From an uncultured Gammaproteobacteria bacterium (GTDB lineage Bacteria > Pseudomonadota > Gammaproteobacteria > HK1): a stretch of 64,000 nucleotides of DNA. Shown one piece after another: positions 45,080-54,795 of this stretch (its first letter is position 1; each line of letters begins with the position of its first letter). The position numbers and the translations under genes were made by a program. Below the pieces are notes generated by a model. The model was not told the origin of the DNA and did no database searches. It worked only from the letters and a program-made list of their open reading frames with translations. The DNA lies in contig CAMYJH010000010.1 of NCBI GenBank assembly GCA_947258715.1, positions 154,321 through 218,320 on the forward strand. The letters are read 5' to 3'.

Positions 45080-45158
45080 CCGAGTTCGACTGCGATTCGA
45101 AATTATTCCAGAAAGAAGCTGAGTGCGTGCCGCGCCGAAGCTCAACACACGGCATGGA

Positions 45159-46649
45159 TCATCGATCTTGGTTTACCTTTTCCACCGCCCGGCGCCAGCC
45201 TTTCACCAGCGCGCTACGACTCGCGGGATCGATTTGCGGTGTGAACCTCCGCTCCAGCTGCCAGTGGTCGGAAATATCCTCAAGCGAATTGAACACGCCG
45301 GCTCCGAACCCCGCCAGGTAGGCGGCGCCCAAAGCGGTGGTCTCAGTGACCCGCGGTCGATCGACGCTTAAGCCCGTAACGTCGGCTAGAAACTGCATCA
45401 CCCAATCATTCACGACCATGCCGCCATCCACGCGCAGGGTTTCCAGGGCGCCGCCCGAATCGCTTCGCATGGCTTCGATCAGGTCCAGGGTCTGGTAGCA
45501 AACCGATTCCAGCGCCGCCCTCGAAAGCTCTGCGGGTCCGGAATCCCGAGTCAGACCGAATAGGGCGCCGCGGGCATTGGGATTCCAGTGAGGCGCTCCG
45601 AGTCCGGTAAACGCCGGCACCAGATAGACGCCGCGGTTGGACTCGAGGGAGGCGGCCATGGATTCGGTTTCCGCGGCGGACTCGATGATCTTGAGTCCGT
45701 CCCTCAGCCACTGAACCGCGGCGCCGGCGATGAAGATGGATCCTTCCAGGGCGTAACTCACGCGTCCGCCCACGCGATAAGCGACCGTTGTCAGCATACG
45801 GTTGTTTGAACTAACCGCATCCTCTCCGGTGTTGAGCACGACGAAACAGCCGGTGCCGTAGGTGCTCTTGATCATGCCCGGTGAAAAGCAAGCCTGACCG
45901 ATGGCGGCGGCCTGCTGGTCTCCGGCGATTCCGGTAACCGGGATCGCGCGGCCGAGTATTTCGCTCTCGCACTCGCCGAAATCGCCCGCCGAGTCTCTCA
46001 CCTCCGGCATCAGCGCCGGGGGCACTCGGAAGCGCTCCAGCATCGCGTCGTCCCACCGCTGCTGGTGGATGTTGAACAACAGCGTGCGCGATGCGTTGGT
46101 GGCATCGGTGGCGTGCACGCGGCCGCCGGTGAGCCGCCAGAGCAGGAAGCAGTCGGTGGTTCCGAAGGCGAGTCGTCCGCTTTCGGCCGCTTCCCGCGCG
46201 CCCTCCACGTGGTCCAGAATCCAGGCGACCTTGGTGGCGGAAAAGTAGGGGTCCAGGAGCAACCCGGTCGCTCGCGTCACCTCTGCCTCGGCGCCCTCTC
46301 CTTTGAGGGCGCGGCAAACATCCGCCGTGCGCCGGTCCTGCCACACGATCGCGTTGTATATGGGTTTTCCGCTTTCCCGATCCCAAACCACGGTGGTTTC
46401 CCGCTGATTGGTTATTCCGATGCACGCGATTTCGCCCGCCCGTTCCGCACTGACCTTCTGCAGCGCTTGGCGGCAGACCAGAAGCGTCGTCTCCCAGATC
46501 TCTTCCGCGTCGTGCTCGACCCAGCCTTCCTTCGGATAATGCTGGGTGAACTCCCGCTGGGCGACGGCCCGCGGCTCACCCGCCTGGTCGAACACCATGG
46601 CGCGGGTGCTGGTGGTGCCCTGGTCGATGGCCAGTATGAGATCGCTCAT
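45159..46649 (-). CDS. glpK: Glycerol kinase
   Basis: A 496-residue FGGY kinase that makes sn-glycerol 3-phosphate with [23 protein letters not shown] starts the ATPase fold, [10 protein letters not shown] and [20 protein letters not shown] follow, and the adenosine motif [13 protein letters not shown] lies near the end. Length and motifs are normal for GlpK. Its ATG overlaps the stop of the upstream GST by four bases, so they are coupled. No glpF, glpD or regulator is in the window. Confidence 0.95.
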   Translation of the reverse strand: MSDLILAIDQGTTSTRAMVFDQAGEPRAVAQREFTQHYPKEGWVEHDAEEIWETTLLVCRQALQKVSAERAGEIACIGITNQRETTVVWDRESGKPIYNAIVWQDRRTADVCRALKGEGAEAEVTRATGLLLDPYFSATKVAWILDHVEGAREAAESGRLAFGTTDCFLLWRLTGGRVHATDATNASRTLLFNIHQQRWDDAMLERFRVPPALMPEVRDSAGDFGECESEILGRAIPVTGIAGDQQAAAIGQACFSPGMIKSTYGTGCFVVLNTGEDAVSSNNRMLTTVAYRVGGRVSYALEGSIFIAGAAVQWLRDGLKIIESAAETESMAASLESNRGVYLVPAFTGLGAPHWNPNARGALFGLTRDSGPAELSRAALESVCYQTLDLIEAMRSDSGGALETLRVDGGMVVNDWVMQFLADVTGLSVDRPRVTETTALGAAYLAGFGAGVFNSLEDISDHWQLERRFTPQIDPASRSALVKGWRRAVEKVNQDR

Positions 46650-47338
46650 CTTCGCTGGTACTGCTTGGCGCCGAACATGATTTCGCGCTGTTCGTCGCTT
46701 ATCGGGCCGGCGCGTCTGCGATCCGCCAGTACTTCCACGCCCCGCTTCACCGCCGGCCGCTCCGCGATGACCTCAAACCAGCGCTTCACGTTGGGGAAAC
46801 CTTTCAGGTCAACGCCCTGGCGTTCGTAACTGCGCAGCCAGGGAAAGGTGGCGATGTCGGCGATGGAATACTCGTCGGCAAGGTATTCGTGCTCCCTCAA
46901 GCGTACATCGAGCACGTTATATAGGCGGTTGGCCTCGTTGGTGTAACGCTCGATGGCGTAGGGAATTTTCTCCGGCGCGTAGGCGCGGAAGTGGTGCGCC
47001 TGACCGAGAAGCGGGCCGATGCCGCCCATCTGGAACATGAGCCACTGGACCACGTTGTAGCGTGCTCGGATTGCGCTGGGCATGAACTTGCCGGTTTTTT
47101 CCGCAAGGTACATCAGAATGGCGCCGGATTCGAACAGCGAGTAGGGCGAGCCACCCGGGCCGTCGAGATCGACCATTGCCGGCATCTTGTTGTTGGGACT
47201 GATTTTCAGGAACTCGGGCTCGAACTGGTCACCGGCAGAGATGTCGATGGGGTGGACCGTATATTCGAGCCCGGTCTCCTCCAGCATGATGTGGATCTTG
47301 TGCCCATTGGGCGTGGGCCAAGTGTAGAGCTCGATCAT
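46646..47338 (-). CDS. Glutathione S-transferase family protein (YfcG/YghU-like)
   Basis: A 230-residue GST. The thioredoxin-fold N-domain opens [20 protein letters not shown] and has [11 protein letters not shown] and [20 protein letters not shown], the glutathione-binding block with the E-S pair. The C-domain includes the [14 protein letters not shown] segment typical of YfcG/YghU, disulfide-bond oxidoreductases acting on glutathione. ATG 47338 follows AAAGGAAA; the longer frame to 47425 has no homology. It is the first gene of a two-gene unit with glpK. Confidence 0.92.
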   Translation of the reverse strand: MIELYTWPTPNGHKIHIMLEETGLEYTVHPIDISAGDQFEPEFLKISPNNKMPAMVDLDGPGGSPYSLFESGAILMYLAEKTGKFMPSAIRARYNVVQWLMFQMGGIGPLLGQAHHFRAYAPEKIPYAIERYTNEANRLYNVLDVRLREHEYLADEYSIADIATFPWLRSYERQGVDLKGFPNVKRWFEVIAERPAVKRGVEVLADRRRAGPISDEQREIMFGAKQYQRR

Positions 47339-47431
47339 CGGATTTCCTTTGACATTAATTTCTTTCCGCCGCTTTGTTAGCGACACGAGTTTACCGGATC
47401 TGCTCCTCGCCGCCGGCGAAAGCATGTCGCC

Positions 47432-48076
47432 TCAGAGCTCGCTGGCGCGCCAAAGATACCAGCTCGCCACAGAGCGATACGGGCGCCAGCGCTGGCCGCG
47501 TCTCAGCATCCTGTTTGCGTCCGGGAGGGATTTGCCGCCGAAGGTATGCATGAAACCCCGGCGCACGCCGAGATCGTCGAGCGGCAGAACGTCGGCGCGC
47601 CCGAGGTTGAATATCAGCAGCATTTCCACCGTCCAGCGGCCGATACCCCGAACCTGGACCAGGTGTTGAATGATCGCCTCGTCGTCCATGGATTTCAGTC
47701 GGGTACGGGTGGGCACCGTCCCTTCCAGGCATTTCGCCGCCAGGTCGCGCAGAGCAAGCACCTTGCCGCGGGAGAGTCCAGCGCCGCGAAGAGAGTCGTC
47801 GCAAAGCGCCAGCAAACGTTTGGCGCTAGGTCGCTTACCCGGAAACAGCGCCTTCACCCGCTGGTGAATGCTGCCGGCCGCCTTTCCCGAAAGCTGCTGG
47901 TAGATGATGGATCGAAGCAAAGCCTGAAACGGCGTCATCGCGCTTTGATCCCGCAGTCGATAAGCGCCGATGCGGTCGATCATCCGGCCGAGCCTGGCAT
48001 CAGAGTCTCTCAGCGTCGCAACGGCAATCTCGGGGTCGTAGTCGTAGCTCAATTTTCTCTCGGACGATCCTTTCAC
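47432..48076 (-). CDS. DNA-3-methyladenine glycosylase II-like (AlkA/HhH-GPD)
   Basis: A 214-residue HhH-GPD glycosylase. FQALLRSIIYQQLSGKAAGSI starts the core, the hairpin is LVQVRGIGRWTVEMLLIF and the catalytic aspartate is in LPLDDLGVRRG near residue 170. VASWYLWRASEL ends it, as is common for bacterial AlkA2/MAG proteins. It lacks the N-terminal domain of E. coli AlkA. It removes alkylated purines. The start is GTG 48076. Together with tag at 43633 it gives two alkylation-repair glycosylases within 5 kb. Confidence 0.92.
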   Translation of the reverse strand: MKGSSERKLSYDYDPEIAVATLRDSDARLGRMIDRIGAYRLRDQSAMTPFQALLRSIIYQQLSGKAAGSIHQRVKALFPGKRPSAKRLLALCDDSLRGAGLSRGKVLALRDLAAKCLEGTVPTRTRLKSMDDEAIIQHLVQVRGIGRWTVEMLLIFNLGRADVLPLDDLGVRRGFMHTFGGKSLPDANRMLRRGQRWRPYRSVASWYLWRASEL

Positions 48077-48128
48077 AAATGAAACGCCGATATTCGACGA
48101 AGAATAATGAAAATGATGATCATCGGCG

Positions 48129-49784
48129 TCAATCGCGGTCGTTTCTTTGCGTCTTCTTTCTTTCCATCTCCCGCTGCCTCAACTCAATGCGACGGATTTT
48201 CCCAGTAGTGGTCATGGGCAGCTCGTCGATAAACTCGATCTCTCGCGGATACTCGTGCGCGGCGAGCCGATTGCGCACGCTCTGCTGTATGTCGTCAACC
48301 AGCGCTGGTGACGGCGCGTGGCCGTCGGCTAAGACAATGAAAGCCTTGATGATATTGCCGCGCAGCTCGTCTGGGCTGCCGATGACCGCAGCCCTGGCTA
48401 CCGCCGGGTGCTTGAGCAGGCAGTCTTCCACTTCGCCGGGGCCGATCCGGTGCCCGGCGCTGGAAATAACGTCGTCTTTGCGCCCGACGAACCACAAATA
48501 CCCTTCTTCGTCCCGGTAGCCCAGGTCGCCGGTGCAGAACCAGTTGCCGACAAACTTTTCCTGCGTGGCCGCTTCGTTCCTCCAGTAGCCCAGGAACATG
48601 ACCGGGTCGCCTCGCTTGGCCGCCAGCTCGCCCACCTCTCCGTCGGGCATCGGACTGCCGCTGTCATCGATAACGTCGACCGCGTGACCGGGGTAGGGTC
48701 TGCCCATGGAACCGGGTTTCAGCGGAAACATCTCGGCGCAGTTGCCAACCAGGTAGTTAAATTCGGTCTGTCCCCACATCTCGTTGACCTTGACCTTAAG
48801 CGCTTCTTCCGCCCACCGCACCACTTCCACGCCCACCTGTTCTCCGGCGGACATGATTGAACGGATCTTCAATTTGTAGCGGCGCTCCGCGTCGGGTACC
48901 TTCATCATCATCTTCAGGGCGGTGGGTGGTATAAAGGCGTTTCTCACCGCGTATTTTTCCATTAATGCAAATGCCTTCTCCGGGCTGAATTTACCGCCGT
49001 CGTAGCCCAGCACCGGCACGCCGTAGTAAAGCGAAGGCACCAGACCGTCCAGCAGTCCCCCCGTCCAGGCCCAGTCCGCCGGCGTCCACATGAGGTCGCC
49101 GGGCTGCGGAAAAAAGTTCTGCGACAGCTCGAATCCGCTCAGGTTACCCAGCAGTCCACGGTGGGCTACCAACGCACCCTTCGGCGGTCCGGTGGTGCCG
49201 GAGGTGTAGATCAGGATCGCGGGATCGTCGCTCGACGTGCTCTGCGGAAAATAATTCTCCTTTGCCCGCTTAAGCCGCGACCAAAACTCGGTTTCCCCGG
49301 GTCCGTCCTGACACACGAGCACCGTTTCCAGCGTCGGCACTTCATCGCGAATTGAAGCGATGGTCTTCGCGCGCCCGGGGTCCGTGATGACCAATTTCGC
49401 ACCGCTGTCGGAAAGTCGGTAACAAAGCGCGTCGCGCCCAAAGAGCACCGATAGAGGTAGCGCGATGGCGCCCAGCTTGTAGACGGCGATATGCGTGATC
49501 ACCGTCTCGGCGCGCTGCGGAAGCACGATACCGACGCGGTCTCCCTTTCGCACCCCGAGGTCATGAAGCGCGTTGGCGAAACGATCCGAGAGTGATTTCA
49601 GTTCGCCAAAGGTCAGGCGTTTTTCTTCACCCGCGGCGTTTTCCAGGAACAACGCTGTCTGCTGTGCACGATCCGCGTGCTTATCGCAGATCTCGACTCC
49701 GATATTGAACTCTCGCGGAATGTTCCAGCGGAACCCCCCGTACACTTCCTCGTAGCTGCGTTTGTCTTTAGCGAAGAGGCGCAT
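48129..49784 (-). CDS. Acyl-CoA synthetase (medium-chain/AcsM-like ANL ligase)
   Basis: A 551-residue AMP-forming ligase. ILIYTSGTTGPPKGALVAHR is motif A3, MWGQTEFNYLVGN the A5 region, WFCTGDLGYRDEEGYLWFVG A7/A8 and TTTGKIRRIELRQ holds the catalytic lysine. The TPADWAWTGGLLDGL block and SAGHRIGPGEVE are typical of the acetyl/medium-chain acyl-CoA synthetase branch rather than the fatty-acyl branch seen at 7093. It activates a short or medium acid in the cytoplasm. The divergent AcuI-like reductase at 49899 acts on acrylyl-CoA in known cases, so the two may share a pathway (inference). Confidence 0.92.
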   Translation of the reverse strand: MRLFAKDKRSYEEVYGGFRWNIPREFNIGVEICDKHADRAQQTALFLENAAGEEKRLTFGELKSLSDRFANALHDLGVRKGDRVGIVLPQRAETVITHIAVYKLGAIALPLSVLFGRDALCYRLSDSGAKLVITDPGRAKTIASIRDEVPTLETVLVCQDGPGETEFWSRLKRAKENYFPQSTSSDDPAILIYTSGTTGPPKGALVAHRGLLGNLSGFELSQNFFPQPGDLMWTPADWAWTGGLLDGLVPSLYYGVPVLGYDGGKFSPEKAFALMEKYAVRNAFIPPTALKMMMKVPDAERRYKLKIRSIMSAGEQVGVEVVRWAEEALKVKVNEMWGQTEFNYLVGNCAEMFPLKPGSMGRPYPGHAVDVIDDSGSPMPDGEVGELAAKRGDPVMFLGYWRNEAATQEKFVGNWFCTGDLGYRDEEGYLWFVGRKDDVISSAGHRIGPGEVEDCLLKHPAVARAAVIGSPDELRGNIIKAFIVLADGHAPSPALVDDIQQSVRNRLAAHEYPREIEFIDELPMTTTGKIRRIELRQREMERKKTQRNDRD

Positions 49785-49898
49785 GGCGTGAATTACGGGC
49801 CCGAAACGGCCCGGCGCTGAGCGGCTTTAGCCGCGCGAGGCGGATAGTATAGGATGGGCGGCCAAGCGATTCACCGACTAGAGAAAGGAGACAGGCAC

Positions 49899-50894
49899 AT
49901 GAAGTCATTCAAGGCCTTCCGCGTCCACGAGGAGAATGGCAAGACCCAGGGGCGGCTGGAGAACATCACGCTGGAGGCGCTGTCTGAGGGTGACGTGGTC
50001 ATCCGCTCGATCTGGTCCGACGTGAACTACAAAGACGCGCTCGCGGCCACGGGAAAGGGCAAAATCATGCGTCGCTTTCCGATGGTCGGCGGAATTGACG
50101 TAGCCGGCTACGTGCATTCGTCATCGGATAGCAGGTACAAGCAAGGTGACCCCGTGCTCGTTACCGGGTTTGGCCTGAGCGAAAAGCACGATGGGGGATA
50201 CGCCGAGTACACCCGCGTGCCCGGCGACTGGGTGGTGCCGTTACCGGACGGCCTCAGTCTTTACGAGTCCATGGCACTTGGCACCGCAGGTTTTACTGCG
50301 GCGCTCGCCGTTGACCGCATGCAGCACAACGGTCAGACGGCGGACAAGGGACCAATCTTGGTTAACGGAGCCACCGGCGGTGTTGGCAGCTTTGCCATCG
50401 ACATGTTTGCCGGTTTGGGGTTTGAAGTGACCGCGTTCACCGGAAAGCGTGACCAGGACGAATACCTGAATAAGCTGGGCGCCAGCGCCATGGTCTACCG
50501 CGGACAGGTAGAGATGGGATCGGCGCCACTGGAAAAGGCCCTTTGGGGCGGGGCGGTGGACAGCGTTGGCGGTGAGGAGCTCGCCTGGCTCACGCGCACG
50601 GTCGGGCCCGAGGGCAACATTGCCGCCATCGGTCTTGCCGGCGGCTTTAAACTCAATACGACGGTCATGCCTTTCATTCTGCGCGGCGTCAACCTGCTTG
50701 GAATCAACTCGGTATTCGTGCCGCTCGAAAAGCGGTTGTCGGTGTGGAAGCGTTTGGGAAAGGACTTAAAGCCCAGGCACCTCAAGGAGGTCGTGACCCA
50801 CGAGGTTGATCTGGACAATTTGCCGGATGTGTTTGACGCCTACATCGAGGGCAAAGTCGCCGGGCGCACGGTGGTAAAGATATCAGACGAATGA
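49899..50894 (+). CDS. acuI: Acrylyl-CoA reductase-type quinone oxidoreductase (AcuI/YhdH)
   Basis: A 331-residue zinc-free medium-chain reductase. It opens FKAFRVHEENGKTQGRLENI, has SDVNYKDALAATGKG, VTGFGLSEKHDGGYAEYTRV and the NADPH loop ILVNGATGGVGSFAIDMFAG, then GLAGGFKLNTTVMPFILRGV and GRTVVKI. This order is that of AcuI/YhdH, which reduces acrylyl-CoA to propionyl-CoA with NADPH. ATG 49899 follows AAAGGAGA. It is divergent from the acyl-CoA synthetase and 38 bases before the rhodanese gene. Confidence 0.92.
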   Translation: MKSFKAFRVHEENGKTQGRLENITLEALSEGDVVIRSIWSDVNYKDALAATGKGKIMRRFPMVGGIDVAGYVHSSSDSRYKQGDPVLVTGFGLSEKHDGGYAEYTRVPGDWVVPLPDGLSLYESMALGTAGFTAALAVDRMQHNGQTADKGPILVNGATGGVGSFAIDMFAGLGFEVTAFTGKRDQDEYLNKLGASAMVYRGQVEMGSAPLEKALWGGAVDSVGGEELAWLTRTVGPEGNIAAIGLAGGFKLNTTVMPFILRGVNLLGINSVFVPLEKRLSVWKRLGKDLKPRHLKEVVTHEVDLDNLPDVFDAYIEGKVAGRTVVKISDE

Positions 50895-50932
50895 GAGCGC
50901 TGAGTTGTACCTCGGCAAGCGCCGGTGACTGA

Positions 50933-51748
50933 ATGAATGCGGCAAGCTATCCGCTGATCCTGGAACCCGAAGCGTTCTCACTCCCGGCCGCCAGGGACGT
51001 CCTCATCGTCGACCTTTGCAAGGCCGAAACGTACGCCCACGGGCACCTGCCGGGAGCGGTGCACCTGGACTACGCCACGCTCACCTTGAGCCGTCCTCCA
51101 GTAGGCGGATTGGTGCCCGACGCCGCCGCGCTCTCGCGCACGCTTTCGGCCATCGGACTCACGCCGGAGAGGCACGTGGTCGCCTATGACGACGAGGGTG
51201 GTGGTAAAGCTTCGCGTCTTCTTTGGACACTGGACTTGCTCGGCCATGAGCGATTTTCGCTGCTGGACGGTGGATATCGCGCCTGGACGGACGCAGGATT
51301 GGGATTGGACACCGAACCCGTGGTGGCTACAGCGTCGAAGTTCGAAGCGGTGGTCGGGGAGGCCGCGCGCGCTGATCGGGACTACATTCTTGGCCGACTC
51401 GGCGCGCCAGATTTCGCCCTGGTGGACGCGCGCAGTGCGGAGGAATATTCGGGACACAACCGCCGAGCCGAACGCGGTGGTCACATACCTGGCGCGGTCA
51501 ATTTCAACTGGATCGACGCCATGGATAGCGCGCGTGCGCTACGCCTGAAGCCGCGAGACGAACTGGCCGCAGAATTCGCCGCGCTCGGCGTGACTGCGGA
51601 CAAGGAGGTGGTGACTTACTGTCACACTCACCACCGCTCGTCGCACACCTACATCGTGCTCAAGTCGCTAAGATTCGAGCGAATCAAGGGGTATCCGGGG
51701 TCGTGGTCCGAATGGGGAAACGACCCTTCCACCCCGATCGCTGTTTGA
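50933..51748 (+). CDS. Two-domain rhodanese-type sulfurtransferase
   Basis: A 271-residue protein with two rhodanese domains. The first has VDLCKAETYAHGHLPGAVHLD and HVVAYDDEGGGKASRLLWTL, with the active-site cysteine replaced. The second has LVDARSAEEYSGHNRRAERG, HIPGAVNFNW and the active loop VVTYCHTHHRSSHTYIVLKS with a cysteine. The loop CHTHHRS differs from the CGSGVTA of thiosulfate and 3-mercaptopyruvate sulfurtransferases. The sulfur donor and acceptor are therefore uncertain. It probably follows the AcuI-like gene in one transcript. Confidence 0.9.
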   Translation: MNAASYPLILEPEAFSLPAARDVLIVDLCKAETYAHGHLPGAVHLDYATLTLSRPPVGGLVPDAAALSRTLSAIGLTPERHVVAYDDEGGGKASRLLWTLDLLGHERFSLLDGGYRAWTDAGLGLDTEPVVATASKFEAVVGEAARADRDYILGRLGAPDFALVDARSAEEYSGHNRRAERGGHIPGAVNFNWIDAMDSARALRLKPRDELAAEFAALGVTADKEVVTYCHTHHRSSHTYIVLKSLRFERIKGYPGSWSEWGNDPSTPIAV

Positions 51749-51783
51749 ACGTCCTAAGCCGAACGGCCAGCTTGCAAAATAGA

Positions 51784-52431
51784 TCAGCCGGCGCTTTTTA
51801 GAGAGCGGCGCTCCAGAGCGATCAAACCTTCGGTGATCTGGATCATTCCCTCATAGCTGCCGGCCATGCCGGCCAGGACGCGATATTTCCCGTTCACGAT
51901 GACGGTTGGCGTCTCCGTAACACCGTATCGGCGCTGCATCACCTTGGATTTACGCAGCATCGACTCCACCGCAAAGGAGTCGAAGGTGTTATCGAAGTCC
52001 GACTCCGAGACGCCATGTTCAGTAAATAGTTTTCGCCACGCGTCCTTGGAGTTCATAGCCCGTTTGTCGACGTGCAGCGCCTCGAAGATTGGACGGTGCA
52101 CCTCATCCAGCACGCCGAGAAGTTTCGCCGTATAGAAAGCACGCGCGGGGGCCTCCCAGCTTTCGCGGAAGATCACCGGCATATGGCGAATCTGGACGTC
52201 ATCGGCTAACCCTTTCTGAAAACGTTCCATTACGGTTAGAAAGCTGAAGCAGCTGGGGCAGCGATAACCGAAAATATCCACCACCTCGATGATACCTTGC
52301 GGGGTCTCCGTGGGTTGGTTCGGGACGATGCGCTGAAATTTTCCTTCAATATCGAAACCGGCGGCTCGAACGCCGGCGGCGCTAGTGAGGGCGAACGCCG
52401 CGAGAAGCAAATTGAACTTCCTTCGAATCAT
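51784..52431 (-). CDS. dsbA: Thiol:disulfide interchange protein DsbA
   Basis: A 215-residue periplasmic oxidase. The signal RRKFNLLLAAFALTSAAGVRA ends before AGFDIEGKF. The active site is YRCPSCFSF (CPSC rather than CPHC), and the cis-proline is in GVTETPTVIVNGKYRV. It donates disulfides to exported proteins and would be reoxidised by DsbB, not seen here. ATG 52431 begins the signal. It lies downstream of the two cytochrome c genes, as in many gamma- and betaproteobacteria. Confidence 0.93.
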   Translation of the reverse strand: MIRRKFNLLLAAFALTSAAGVRAAGFDIEGKFQRIVPNQPTETPQGIIEVVDIFGYRCPSCFSFLTVMERFQKGLADDVQIRHMPVIFRESWEAPARAFYTAKLLGVLDEVHRPIFEALHVDKRAMNSKDAWRKLFTEHGVSESDFDNTFDSFAVESMLRKSKVMQRRYGVTETPTVIVNGKYRVLAGMAGSYEGMIQITEGLIALERRSLKSAG

Positions 52432-52596
52432 TTGGTTTTCCTCTTGAAACCCCAGGCAAAAACAACCGGACATGGACAGCCTAGCGCCTCCGGTCGCACA
52501 TCGGGTAAGTCTTCAGGCCTGCGGAAGAGTTTCATCGGGGAGAGAACGCTGCAGTCGAAGTGACCGCTCGCTATACCCGCGAGGGCCTGATGCCGG

Positions 52597-53202
52597 TCAA
52601 TGCAGTCCGACGATATACTCCGAAACCGCTTCGATTTCTTCCTTAGTCATCCAGCGGGCCACGTCGCGCATCATCGCTCTAGGATCGTTGCCGCGTTCGC
52701 CGTCGCGGAAGGCGTAGAGCTGGATGGCCACGTACTTGGCGTGCTGGCCGGAAAGCGACGGAATGCCGCCCAGCGGATCGCCCGCGCCTGTGGGGCCATG
52801 GCAGGCCATACAAGCCGGCACGCCGGATTTGGCGTTACCGCCACGGTAAATCTTCTCGCCAAGGGCAACCCGCTGCTCGCTGGCGAATCCGCCGCTTCGC
52901 GTCTTGCTGGCGTAGAATGCGGCGATGTCCGCCATGTCCGCTTCTGAGAGCGGGGCCACCATACCGCCCATCAGGGGGTTCACCCGCCGGCCCGCCTTGA
53001 AATCCTTGAGTTGTTTGTCCAAGTACTTGGGATGCTGGCCGGCGAGCTTCGGCCAATCGGGATTGGTGCTGTTGCCATCGGCGCCGTGGCAGGCGGCGCA
53101 GACCGCTGCTTTGGCCTCACCTGCCTTCTCATCCCCCGCGGCGTGGGCGTTTCCGGCCGCGAGTGCAATACCGATAATCGCGATGAGTGTGCATTTATTC
53201 AT
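52597..53202 (-). CDS. Dihaem cytochrome c4
   Basis: A 201-residue exported protein with signal LIAIIGIALAAGNAHA and two class I haem sites, AAVCAACHGADGN and PACMACHGPTGAGD, each with a distal methionine segment (NPLMGGMVAPLSEADMADIA; RAMMRDVARWMTKEEIEAVS). Two similar halves mark cytochrome c4, a periplasmic electron carrier to terminal oxidases. ATG 53202 starts the signal. MITE-like element B copy 2 separates it from the monohaem cytochrome upstream. Confidence 0.93.
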   Translation of the reverse strand: MNKCTLIAIIGIALAAGNAHAAGDEKAGEAKAAVCAACHGADGNSTNPDWPKLAGQHPKYLDKQLKDFKAGRRVNPLMGGMVAPLSEADMADIAAFYASKTRSGGFASEQRVALGEKIYRGGNAKSGVPACMACHGPTGAGDPLGGIPSLSGQHAKYVAIQLYAFRDGERGNDPRAMMRDVARWMTKEEIEAVSEYIVGLH

Positions 53203-53279
53203 TTCAGTTGCCGCCGTGATCGTGCATAGAATCAAAGCTCTCAGCTACCGATGTGGTGGTCAGCGTGTCAGGTTTGCTC

Positions 53280-53421
53280 AGAACCTATTTCAAAATTGCT
53301 GTGCTTAGCTTAACGGCGTTAAAAACAGACTCAAAATGTCCATTTTCTGGCGTGTAAACTGCGCTTATTAAGTCTGTTTTTGCCTTGTCTTATCCAAGCT
53401 CGCCAATTTTGAGACAGGTTT
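53280..53421 (-). repeat. MITE-like element B, copy 2
   Basis: 142 bp, inverted with respect to copy 1 at 4301-4441. Ends are AGAACCTATTTCAAAATT and the inverted AATTTTGAGACAGGTTTT. The inner stem is AAAAACAGACT (53320-53330) with AGTCTGTTTTT, where copy 1 has ACAGGGC/GCCTGT, so pairing is kept while bases changed. It lies between the two cytochrome genes. Confidence 0.78.
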
Positions 53422-53424
53422 TAA

Positions 53425-53739
53425 TTACTTCGGTTTCTGGGCTGCGAAAAAGGCCGCCAGATCTTGCATGTCCTTCTCACTCAGGCCGGCAGCCATCGGA
53501 CTCATGAGCGGGTCTTTCCTTACTCCCGACCTGAATGCCTTGAGCTGCTTAACCAGGTAGGCTGAGTGCTGCCCGGCGAGGTTCGGCCACAGCGGATTGG
53601 TACTGTTGCCGTCGCGACCGTGGCATGCTCCGCACGAGGCCGCTTTGGTTTTGCCCGCAGCCGCATCGCCAGCGGCGAACGCAGTTGCGGCCACAATCCA
53701 CATGGCCACGGCAGCTAAAGGCACCGTGGTCTTTTTCAT
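53425..53739 (-). CDS. Monohaem class I cytochrome c
   Basis: A 104-residue periplasmic cytochrome. The signal VPLAAVAMWIVAATAFAAGD precedes the haem site AASCGACHGRDGN, and the distal methionine is in DPLMSPMAAGLSEKDMQDLA. It resembles one half of the dihaem c4 next to it, so the pair may have arisen by duplication. It would carry electrons in the periplasm. ATG 53739 is clear. Element B copy 2 begins four bases after its stop codon. Confidence 0.92.
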   Translation of the reverse strand: MKKTTVPLAAVAMWIVAATAFAAGDAAAGKTKAASCGACHGRDGNSTNPLWPNLAGQHSAYLVKQLKAFRSGVRKDPLMSPMAAGLSEKDMQDLAAFFAAQKPK

Positions 53740-53881
53740 CTAACTGTCCTGCTCTTTGCGACTTGAATTTGGGATCGAGCGGCGTGGCGCAAATGCAGTT
53801 TAATACAGCGAAAACTGCGAGGCAGGTATATAACAGGCCCCGATTAGGGGGTCAACTTGGCACCATCGTCGGGGGGCTGCA

Positions 53882-54481
53882 TTGAGCCACGACATCTTAC
53901 GACGGGCCGCTTTTTATCGCGCAGCCGCGCGCGTCGACCAGCTGCCCGCTGACCGAGGCAGAGAGGTCGCATTCGCCGGCCGATCCAATGCCGGCAAGTC
54001 CACTGCAATCAACGTCATCACCAAACGCAACGCACTTGCCCGCACGAGCAAGACCCCGGGGCGTACGCAGCAGATTGTTTTCTTCCGCCTGGATGAGGAC
54101 AAGAGACTGGTGGATTTACCCGGCTACGGCTACGCGCGAGTACCGGACGAGGTACGCCGGAGCTGGGCAAAACTGGTGGAGTCCTATCTGACTGGACGCA
54201 GGAGTCTCAAAGGGGTGGTGCTGCTCACCGACGCTCGGCGGCCGTTTACAGAGCTGGACCTTGCGCTTGTGGGATGGTGCGCGGCGGCGGCAGTACCGGT
54301 GCACGCGCTGCTGACGAAAAGCGACAAGCTCAAGCGCGGCCAGGCGGCGCAGACGCTGGCCAAAGCCCAACGGTTCAATGAGAACACTGACGTAAATCTG
54401 ACGCTACAGCTCTTCTCTGCTCTGAAGCGCGAAGGCGTCGAGGCGGCAGCCGACAAAGTATGCGGCTGGCTCGAGGACTGA
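53882..54481 (+). CDS. engB: Ribosome biogenesis GTPase EngB/YsxC
   Basis: A 199-residue essential-type GTPase for 50S assembly. G1 is AGRSNAGKST near residues 32-41, G2 KTPGRTQQI, G3 DLPGYGYARVP, G4 LLTKSDKL and G5 near LFSAL. Length is normal. The start appears to be TTG 53882 since no ATG or GTG fits. It is divergent from the cytochrome pair, the order seen in many gamma- and betaproteobacteria. Confidence 0.93.
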   Translation: MSHDILRRAAFYRAAARVDQLPADRGREVAFAGRSNAGKSTAINVITKRNALARTSKTPGRTQQIVFFRLDEDKRLVDLPGYGYARVPDEVRRSWAKLVESYLTGRRSLKGVVLLTDARRPFTELDLALVGWCAAAAVPVHALLTKSDKLKRGQAAQTLAKAQRFNENTDVNLTLQLFSALKREGVEAAADKVCGWLED

Positions 54482-54492
54482 GGCCGGGAAAG

Positions 54493-54546
54493 CAAAAAAA
54501 GAGCCCCGGCTCCTCATTCGGGGGGGAAGGGGAATAAAGCCGGGGC
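54493..54546 (-). terminator. Minus-strand terminator-like stem
   Basis: GCCCCGGCT (54503-54511) pairs with AGCCGGGGC (54538-54546) around a 26-nt loop. On the minus strand the stem is followed by CTCTTTTTTT from the A-tract at 54494-54500. It would end a transcript coming from the right: either the M48 gene, 500 bases away, or an unannotated RNA. Confidence 0.6.
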
Positions 54547-54795
54547 GAAGCATTACCCGGCCGGGGAAGCCGGGAATGATTTCCCGCTCAGGGAGGTGGA
54601 GCGGGGAGCCTTCACGCGTACCGGTTGCGAGAACCGGAGAATTGGCGGCACCGCGTGAGGCCCTGAGTCTAAAGAGTCACTTACGGGGGGAAAGTTCCCC
54701 TTTAGTGGATAAATTTTGCTCGAGTCATGCACAGGACGCAAATTTCCCCGGGAAATCTTCCCAGTCGAATCTTTCCCGGCCCCGGTCATGTCCTA

